From a virus: 21,376 bases of DNA. The notes below the pieces were generated by a model, which was not told where the DNA came from, ran no database searches, and saw nothing but the letters and a program-made list of their open reading frames with translations. The position numbers and the translations under genes were made by a program. The stretch spans positions 1 through 21,376 of the IMG/VR virus record IMGVR_UViG_3300028361_000142. One strand, written 5' to 3'. Of this stretch, positions 15,085 through 21,376 are shown in pieces. Position 1 is the first letter of the stretch. Each line of letters opens with the position of its first letter.

Positions 15085-18000
15085 ATGGCTACAAGTGGAA
15101 CTAGCAATACCTTATCACTTAAGGTGAATCTCGTATTTGATCAAGCTGAAGCAATAAGGCAAACAAAAAAGACACAAGAAACTATAAATAAAGAAACAGA
15201 AAAGGGACTTAAAAATCAAACTGACGCTGCCAAGAAACTGAATAAAACACAAGCTACCAATAATAAAAACTTAAAAGAACAAGCTGGATTAATTGGAACA
15301 GTAAAAGCAGAATTTGGAAAAATGTTTAAAAACTATGTTAAATTCTTTTTAATGTCTCAAGTATTTTTAGCATTACAAACACAAATGAGAAGAGCAGTAG
15401 AGTTGGCGATACAATTAGACACTGCATTTACAAACTTTAAAATAGTATCTAAAGCGACTGCTTCAGAGGTTGCATTTGTCGATATAGAAGTTGGTAAATT
15501 AACCAGTAGTCTTGGTGCATTAAAAGCTGATGTAATTAATGTAGTTACAGAGTTTTCAAGAGCTGGTTTCACAATAAAAGAATCGTTAGGACTTGCAGAA
15601 ACTGCTATTATAGGTGCTAATGTTGGTATGACAGAATTAGAAAGTGTAACCACATTCTTAATCGCTGGACTTAAAGCATTTAAAATGGAAGCAGAAGATT
15701 CTACAAGAATACTAGATGTATTATTTAGAGTTGCTAATACTACCGCTATCAACTTAGAGGGTATTGGTGAAGCATTCTTACGTTCTGCTAATACATTAAA
15801 TACTGCTGGAGCAAGTTTAGAGCAATCGGCTGCTTTAATTGCGGCTGCCAATGAGTCTATACAAGACCCAGCTAAAGTTGGTACTGCATTAAAGACTATC
15901 GCTTCTAGACTTAGAGGTGTTGGTGATGAAGGTGAAGCAATTCCTACACTTGCAAAAGATTTCGATAATGTAGGTATCGCTATCCAAAATGCAGATGGAT
16001 CATTTAGAGATATATATTCTGTATTTCAAGATTTTGCAAACATATATGACACACTTGATGATTTAACAAGAGAATCATTATTAGAGAAACTAGCTGGTAA
16101 AAGACAAAAGAATATTATGATTGGTCTTTTGGAAAACTTTGATACGGCAGAGCAAGCTTTAAAAGATGCTAATGATTCTGCTGGTGAAGCTGCATTAGCT
16201 CAAGAGAAGTTTTTAGAGAGTCTCGCTGGTAGGTTGAAACAAGCCAAAGAGGCATGGAATGGTGTATTAGATGCTTTGACTAGCACTGGTGCGTTGAAAA
16301 ATATTATTAGTTTATTTACTGGGTTTGCAAAAGTTCTACAATTTGTAATTACTAAAATACCAATTTTAATTACAGTAACATCTCTGTTTGTTGCAAAACT
16401 TGCAGTTGCTAATATAGCAATTACTGTGTTCGGTGTTACTGTTGGAGGAGCTACTGTTGCAGTAGGAAGTTTAGCAACAGCTACGGCACTTGCTACGGCT
16501 GGACTATCTATCTTAATTGGTGGATTAGCTTTATTAGCTCAAGGAGCTGTACTTTCTGGCAAAAATGTAGAAAAAGTTGTAAAAACTGTAGGAGAATTGT
16601 CTACTGAAATAGAAGATTTAGAAAGTAAAATAAAGAATTTAAACAAAACTGAAAACAAAACTGATGCTCAAGAAAAAAGACTAAAACTACTCGAAGAGAC
16701 TTTAGAGGCAACAAGAAATCTAAGAGCGGAAACAGAGTTAGCTAACGCAGAGGCTAGAGACGATGAAATCAGTCCTTATTTTTCTAAAATACCGAAAGGA
16801 ACTGAAGAAGATTTATCAGATTATAGACTGGAATTAAAGAAGTTGCAATTAGAAGCTATGGAAGCTAATCTTACCATAGATGAAAATACAGCGGCTTTTA
16901 AAAGAAATGCTGAGCAAATTCCATTAATTGATGCATTGTTAGTGCATTTAGACAATCAATATGCAGATAGGTTAGGTACTACAATACCTGACGTTACTGG
17001 CAAAATAGAAGGCTCAACTTCTGCAATGTCAAAGCAAGCTATAGCTCTTAAAGAGGTAATGGATTTAACAGATACCGCAAGTGATGACTATCAAATGTTA
17101 TCAAATGCTTTATCAGAACTAGAAGATAATGGATATCTAACAATAGACACTTTAAATGCTCTACAAGATGTTTTTCCACAAATAGCTATACAGACTGGGC
17201 TTACAAAAGAAGCATTTGAAGAGTTTACAAAGAAACATGGGGAATTTACAAAAGAGCAGATACAAAATGGTATAGATTTGCTAGAATCAGAAATAACGTT
17301 ATACAAGAGTAGAATAGGATTATTAAGAGGATTGGCTGAAGTTCAAGATGAGCTTGGTTTAAATGCTGGAATTGACCTAGAGTCTAGCATTAGGGGGTTT
17401 GAAGCAAAAGTAATAAATGCTAAAAATGCCACTGTTGAGCTTAGAAATCAACTTGCATTAATTGGCTTGTTTGGGAAGGATAAACCCAAAGATGACCCAT
17501 CTACCGACAAAAAAGAAATCTCACTCTTAACAGAGAAAGAAGTCTTATACAGGAAACTCACTCAACAAATTGAAATGTATCAAAAAGAATTACAAAGAAC
17601 AGACGATACATCTCAACAAATTGTATTAAATGATAAACTTATAGATTTATATGGTCAACAAAAACAAGCTTTATTAGAGCAACAAAAAGCACTTTTAGAG
17701 CAAAACAAAGGACTTAAACGTACAGATGAAGCTTATGAGGATTTTCTTGACAACTCTGAAAAATTAGCATTGAGTATTGAAGATACGACTAATAGTATTT
17801 ATGGTTTGACTAAAGCTAATAAGGAATTATCAAGGTCTATGACTCTTGAAGGATTAATTGCATCAGGAGAATCAATCGAACAAATGAAAGATGATGTTGA
17901 TAAACTTAGAGAGTTGATTGGCAAATTAGTAGAGAAAGAATTAACTGATCAGATTGACAAGAATCAAGAGTTGATAGATAGTGCAAAAGAACAACTTGAT

Positions 18001-19020
18001 ATTAAATTAAAGCAATTAGAAGTTGAGCAAGACTTATATAATTTTACAAAGAGTAGAGAAGCAAAAGAAAAAGACATATCAAAATTAAGTAATCGTATAG
18101 CTTCTTTGAAGACTGCAAGTGATCAAGGAGATAGTAAGGCTAAAGCTTTGTTATTGCAATTAGAGCAAGAGAAAGCAGATTTACAAGAGACTTTAGATGA
18201 TGAGATTAATCAACGTGGTTTTGAGTTAAGAAAAGAAAATCTACAAAATCAATATGATGAATTTGAATCAACTAAGAACGATGAGAATAAGTTACTTCAG
18301 TCAAACTTAGAAGACGCTGAATATATGTCTAAAGCTACAAATGATAGAATGGCAGAGTATCTAAAAGGAAGTACGAGTGACTTGTATAAAAATTTAATTG
18401 GATGGAATAAAGAGTATGGCACTAACTTTGACAATGATGTTATTTCAAGATGGGAAAAATTAATATCATTAATGAAAGAAGCTTCATTGAGTGGTGGCAA
18501 CATAAACGGATCACTCGACTCTTTTGGAACAGGAACAAATTTAAACGAAGATGCGATTGTGAATAAAATGAAGCAGAATAGTTTAAGTTGGTTTAACGCT
18601 TCTGAAGTAGAAAGAAAAAGACTTGCAGAAGAAAATCAAATGTTAGGCTCTCAAATTGGGGCAAGTTACAATAATGGTTCGTGGTTTAGAAATGGAGCTG
18701 CATTATATGATAATGGTGGTAAATTTGAGCGTGGAAATATAGCACTCAAAAACTCAAATGATTCAGAGTGGATATTAAAAGATAAACAATTGTCTAAAAT
18801 AATTGGTATGGGATTGACTAGTGTTTTGGCTAGTGGCTCATTGAATCAAACTCAACAATCTCAAGTACCAGATGTTAATATAACAATTGAAGGAAGTGTA
18901 TCTGATGACAATGTTGGTCGAATTTCAAGAGATATAAAAAACATTATAAATGATGTATCTAAAGGTCAAGTCGAAGCATTTAAGTCTCAAGGTATAAAAT
19001 CCAATACTAGAATAAGATAA
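15085..19020 (+). CDS. Tail tape measure protein (TP901 type)
   Basis: A 1311-residue protein, by far the longest of the window. ATG 15085 has only a modest site (AAAGG at 15069-15073), fitting low-copy production. The N-terminal 70 residues are Gln/Lys/Asn-rich coiled coil. Residues about 105-400 match the TP901-type tape measure core, with Ala/Thr-rich helices such as LDTAFTNFKIVSKATASEV and FSRAGFTIKESLGLAE. Residues about 415-492 form a long hydrophobic Ala/Val/Gly-rich stretch with several potential membrane helices, expected to act at the host membrane during DNA entry. Beyond about 500, charged coiled coils dominate (about 505-560 and 815-1075). The C-terminus has WFRNGAALYDNGGKFERG. 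It fixes tail length and is ejected before DNA. At about 1.5 angstrom per residue, a tail near 190-200 nm is expected. No peptidoglycan hydrolase domain is seen. Confidence 0.93.
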   Translation: MATSGTSNTLSLKVNLVFDQAEAIRQTKKTQETINKETEKGLKNQTDAAKKLNKTQATNNKNLKEQAGLIGTVKAEFGKMFKNYVKFFLMSQVFLALQTQMRRAVELAIQLDTAFTNFKIVSKATASEVAFVDIEVGKLTSSLGALKADVINVVTEFSRAGFTIKESLGLAETAIIGANVGMTELESVTTFLIAGLKAFKMEAEDSTRILDVLFRVANTTAINLEGIGEAFLRSANTLNTAGASLEQSAALIAAANESIQDPAKVGTALKTIASRLRGVGDEGEAIPTLAKDFDNVGIAIQNADGSFRDIYSVFQDFANIYDTLDDLTRESLLEKLAGKRQKNIMIGLLENFDTAEQALKDANDSAGEAALAQEKFLESLAGRLKQAKEAWNGVLDALTSTGALKNIISLFTGFAKVLQFVITKIPILITVTSLFVAKLAVANIAITVFGVTVGGATVAVGSLATATALATAGLSILIGGLALLAQGAVLSGKNVEKVVKTVGELSTEIEDLESKIKNLNKTENKTDAQEKRLKLLEETLEATRNLRAETELANAEARDDEISPYFSKIPKGTEEDLSDYRLELKKLQLEAMEANLTIDENTAAFKRNAEQIPLIDALLVHLDNQYADRLGTTIPDVTGKIEGSTSAMSKQAIALKEVMDLTDTASDDYQMLSNALSELEDNGYLTIDTLNALQDVFPQIAIQTGLTKEAFEEFTKKHGEFTKEQIQNGIDLLESEITLYKSRIGLLRGLAEVQDELGLNAGIDLESSIRGFEAKVINAKNATVELRNQLALIGLFGKDKPKDDPSTDKKEISLLTEKEVLYRKLTQQIEMYQKELQRTDDTSQQIVLNDKLIDLYGQQKQALLEQQKALLEQNKGLKRTDEAYEDFLDNSEKLALSIEDTTNSIYGLTKANKELSRSMTLEGLIASGESIEQMKDDVDKLRELIGKLVEKELTDQIDKNQELIDSAKEQLDIKLKQLEVEQDLYNFTKSREAKEKDISKLSNRIASLKTASDQGDSKAKALLLQLEQEKADLQETLDDEINQRGFELRKENLQNQYDEFESTKNDENKLLQSNLEDAEYMSKATNDRMAEYLKGSTSDLYKNLIGWNKEYGTNFDNDVISRWEKLISLMKEASLSGGNINGSLDSFGTGTNLNEDAIVNKMKQNSLSWFNASEVERKRLAEENQMLGSQIGASYNNGSWFRNGAALYDNGGKFERGNIALKNSNDSEWILKDKQLSKIIGMGLTSVLASGSLNQTQQSQVPDVNITIEGSVSDDNVGRISRDIKNIINDVSKGQVEAFKSQGIKSNTRIR

Positions 19021-19033
19021 AGGAGGACGGTAT

Positions 19034-19822
19034 ATGTTTAAAGGTATAGATTTTCAATATGATGGTAAGTCTTCCTCTGATTTTAGTTTAAAGATTGGAC
19101 AAATAGGAAGAAGTGGAATTAACACAGAAATGACTGGGATTCCTTTGGAGATTGAAGAGGAAAAAATAAAAAGGAATCCCAAGCCTTTTTTCTTTGGTGT
19201 AGAAACAACTCCAAACTTAAAGTTTAAGTTGCAAATATTTTATATTCCAGAAGGCAATGATGGCTCTATGGACAAAGAATTAAGCAGAGGTGAATCTGGA
19301 GCAATTAGCAAATGGTTATTCAAAAGAGAATATAAAGAGTTTAAAATAATTGATAGTGATTATAGTAATATTGTATATTATGCTATGTTTACGAATCCAA
19401 AGAAAATAGAATCATCAAATAAAAACTTTGGCTATGAAGTTGATATTATTTGCGATAGACCATATCCAATTAGGAGACAAATTATAACAAAAACAGTTAA
19501 TGGTTCTTTAACTCTAAATATTAAGAATTTAGGATTTGATAATGACTATGTTAAACCAGAAATAGAATTTACAACTTCTGGTAATTTCTCAATAAAAAAT
19601 ATAACTGACAATAATAAAACAATGACATTTACTGGATTATCAACAAATGAAACAGTATATGTAAATACAGAAAGACAAGAAATCATTTCAAGCACTGGAA
19701 ATAATATTAATAGCAAGTTTAATTTCAACTGGTTTAGAATAACTCCAGATTATTATAATAGTATTGAGATAACAGGAACAGGAACAGTAACATTTAGAAC
19801 AGAATACCCTATGCCAGTATAA
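19034..19822 (+). CDS. Distal tail protein (Dit)
   Basis: A 262-residue protein with AGGAGG before ATG 19034, placed between the tape measure and tail-associated genes, which is the fixed position of Dit. The N-terminal belt-domain pattern is visible: FKGIDFQYDGKSSSDFSL, then GRSGINTEMTGIPLEIEE, and WLFKREYKEFKI followed by YYAMFTNPKKIE. Residues about 135-145 (YEVDIICDRPYPI) end the belt part. The C-terminal 115 residues are a beta-sandwich (galectin-like) domain with NGSLTLNIKNLGFDNDYVKP and VYVNTERQEI. Dit forms a hexamer ring joining the tail tube to the tip and is the hub of the baseplate. Length fits the short, classical form (about 250 residues), without added carbohydrate-binding modules. 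Confidence 0.85.
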   Translation: MFKGIDFQYDGKSSSDFSLKIGQIGRSGINTEMTGIPLEIEEEKIKRNPKPFFFGVETTPNLKFKLQIFYIPEGNDGSMDKELSRGESGAISKWLFKREYKEFKIIDSDYSNIVYYAMFTNPKKIESSNKNFGYEVDIICDRPYPIRRQIITKTVNGSLTLNIKNLGFDNDYVKPEIEFTTSGNFSIKNITDNNKTMTFTGLSTNETVYVNTERQEIISSTGNNINSKFNFNWFRITPDYYNSIEITGTGTVTFRTEYPMPV

Positions 19823-19835
19823 GGAGGTGAGAGCT

Positions 19836-21376
19836 TTGATTATAGATAATATTATAGCTTTGGCAGATATTGAATCACAAGAATATAGAATTATTTTATG
19901 TAAAATGAATGGTGAAACTATAAGAGAAATAACAAATCAATCTTTTGAGAAAAGCTACTCGCCTAAACTTGGTGGGTGTGATGAATTTTCATTTAGCATT
20001 TATAAAGAATATGATGGAAAGCCTGTAATGAATTATGATGATATTAGAGGTAGAAATCTAATTAAATTAATGCAAGGTGATAATGAAATTGGTTTATTTG
20101 AAATACAAAACCCAATTATTAAAAATGATGGAGTAAAAGAATTTAAAAATATAACAACATTATCATATGAGATAAAATTAATAAATAAAAAGATGTATTT
20201 AACTGAAGGTACTTTTAGGTTTTTTGATGACATTAATATAGAAAATGGTATTATAAATACTGTATTTAAAGATGTTAAATCTTGGAGTATTGGCTACATT
20301 GATCCAGTGTTAATAAATAAAGAAAGATATTTTGATATATCTGATACAAATATATACCAATTATTAGTTGGTCAAATTCAAGAAACATTTGAATGTATAT
20401 TTATATTCAACACAATAAACAAAACTGTGAATGCTTATGGTCTAGAAGGATTTGGAAATACCAGTCCTATAATTGTTAGTATGGATAATATTATACAAGA
20501 TGCTAATGTAGAAGAAATTTCAGACGAGATAGTTACTAAGCTTCATCTATATGGTGAAAATGACTTAACAATAAGAGACATAAATTATGGTCAGGACTCA
20601 ATTGTAAACTACTCGTATTTTAAGAATACTGATTTTATGAGCCAGTCTTTAATAGATGCTATTGACACTCACGATATTTTAGTAGACAGTGCTAGTGTCA
20701 CATATTCTGGATATTTAAGTACATTAAGTGTGTTAAATGCACAACTAATTGTAGTTGAATCTGACTTATCAATATTAGAAAATGAAATGACATCACTAAT
20801 GGAACAAAGGTCATATTTGCAATCTATAAATCAATCTACAACGAGTATTCAAACTCAAATAGACAATAAGCAAATAGTAATTAACACAAAGCAAAATGAT
20901 AAGACTACAATTTTATCAAACATGCTATCAAATCAAAATGCAATAAATGCAATAGTGCAAACAATATCTATGGAGAATAATTTTACTGAAGCTCAATTAG
21001 AAGAATTAGATCAATTTATAATAGAAGACACATATCAAGACTCTTCTTTTATAGCTACTGATTTAATGACATATGCAGATGAGAGAAATGTTCAAGAAGA
21101 TTTATTAGAGACAGGCAAAAATATACTTGCTAGAGTTTCATATCCCAGATATAAAATAAATATTAATGTTATTGATTTTTTAAAGAATAAAGAGTTTGCA
21201 TATTGGTGGGATAAGCTTCATATTGGAGACATCATAAAAATAAATATTGATGATTCGTTTATAGTTGAAGTTAGAGTTGTATCTTATACTCATGATTGGG
21301 ATAGTAATAAACTAACTATTCAACTAGGTGACAAATATAAGTTTGACGATTCAACAATAGAATTAATAGATATATT
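19836..21376 (+). CDS. Tail-associated protein (Tal, tail tip), 3' end missing
   Basis: An open frame of at least 513 codons that runs off the right edge. The start is TTG 19836, 5 bases after a perfect AAGGAGGTGA (19821-19830); no ATG is near. The N-terminal 270 residues match the tail-tip hub of Firmicute siphophages (phage minor structural protein/Tal N-terminus): SFEKSYSPKLGGCDEFSFSI, GLFEIQNPIIK, and a later ADVxEExxDE-like segment before KLHLYGENDLTI. Residues about 288-408 (20700-21060) are a polar Gln/Asn/Ser-rich coiled coil. A small beta-rich part then follows (about 430-510: WWDKLHIGDIIKINI), typical of the hub's later domain. Tal closes the tail end and may carry a C-terminal peptidase or receptor-binding part; that region is not in the window. 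Confidence 0.82.
   Translation, partial: MIIDNIIALADIESQEYRIILCKMNGETIREITNQSFEKSYSPKLGGCDEFSFSIYKEYDGKPVMNYDDIRGRNLIKLMQGDNEIGLFEIQNPIIKNDGVKEFKNITTLSYEIKLINKKMYLTEGTFRFFDDINIENGIINTVFKDVKSWSIGYIDPVLINKERYFDISDTNIYQLLVGQIQETFECIFIFNTINKTVNAYGLEGFGNTSPIIVSMDNIIQDANVEEISDEIVTKLHLYGENDLTIRDINYGQDSIVNYSYFKNTDFMSQSLIDAIDTHDILVDSASVTYSGYLSTLSVLNAQLIVVESDLSILENEMTSLMEQRSYLQSINQSTTSIQTQIDNKQIVINTKQNDKTTILSNMLSNQNAINAIVQTISMENNFTEAQLEELDQFIIEDTYQDSSFIATDLMTYADERNVQEDLLETGKNILARVSYPRYKININVIDFLKNKEFAYWWDKLHIGDIIKINIDDSFIVEVRVVSYTHDWDSNKLTIQLGDKYKFDDSTIELIDI

Noticed and set aside
16330-16560. Membrane transporter-like hydrophobic stretch
   Set aside because: It is inside the tape measure protein, where such hydrophobic regions are normal.
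1-21376. CRISPR array, tRNA, insertion sequence or attachment site
   Set aside because: No regular repeats with spacers, cloverleaf sequence, transposase gene or duplicated core was seen. Gene packing is continuous and typical of phage structural genes.

Overview
The window is a continuous stretch of a tailed-phage (or prophage) genome. It carries the DNA-packaging, head, neck and tail genes of a siphovirus, all on the + strand. The DNA is AT-rich (roughly 30% GC by eye). Arginine is mostly AGA, isoleucine is often ATA, ribosome binding sites are strong AGGAGG/GGAGGTGA types, and TTG starts occur. This points to a low-GC Firmicute host, Clostridia-like more than anything else, but the exact host cannot be read from the sequence. 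There are no integrase, lysis, replication or tRNA genes in view, so temperate or virulent lifestyle is undetermined.

Layout: (1) 1-1023, the 3' part of a calcineurin-type metallophosphoesterase gene open at the left edge. (2) 1024-1166, a non-coding leader with several hairpins. (3) 1167-5958, packaging genes: a zinc-finger/coiled-coil protein (candidate small terminase), the large terminase and the portal. (4) 5968-9130, capsid genes: a prohead protease with a fused C-terminal scaffold and a likely nested scaffold start, a probable decoration protein, and the major capsid protein. (5) 9256-12167, neck genes: an unknown protein with a basic N-terminus, a probable head-tail connector, a small unknown, a head-closure-like protein with an extra beta domain, and a probable tail-completion protein. 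(6) 12188-21376, tail genes: a 282-residue protein (candidate tail chaperone), the major tail protein, a membrane-anchored unknown, a 163-residue unknown, the tape measure, the distal tail protein, and the start of the tail-associated protein, which runs off the right edge.

The genes form one tightly packed late transcription unit, interrupted by terminator-like hairpins after the zinc-finger gene, the major capsid gene and the major tail gene. The last two hairpins follow the two proteins needed in most copies, so partial termination probably sets the stoichiometry. Together the products would package DNA through the portal, build and mature a scaffolded HK97-fold capsid, close it with neck proteins, and attach a long non-contractile tail built on a TP901-type tape measure.

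Most of this is a recognisable siphovirus architecture rather than a new system. The points worth a second look are the nested scaffold start, the hairpins that may refold (leader at 1024-1130 and the region after the capsid gene), a single-pass membrane protein placed between the tail tube and tape measure genes, and the lack of a recognisable frameshifted tail chaperone pair in its usual place.
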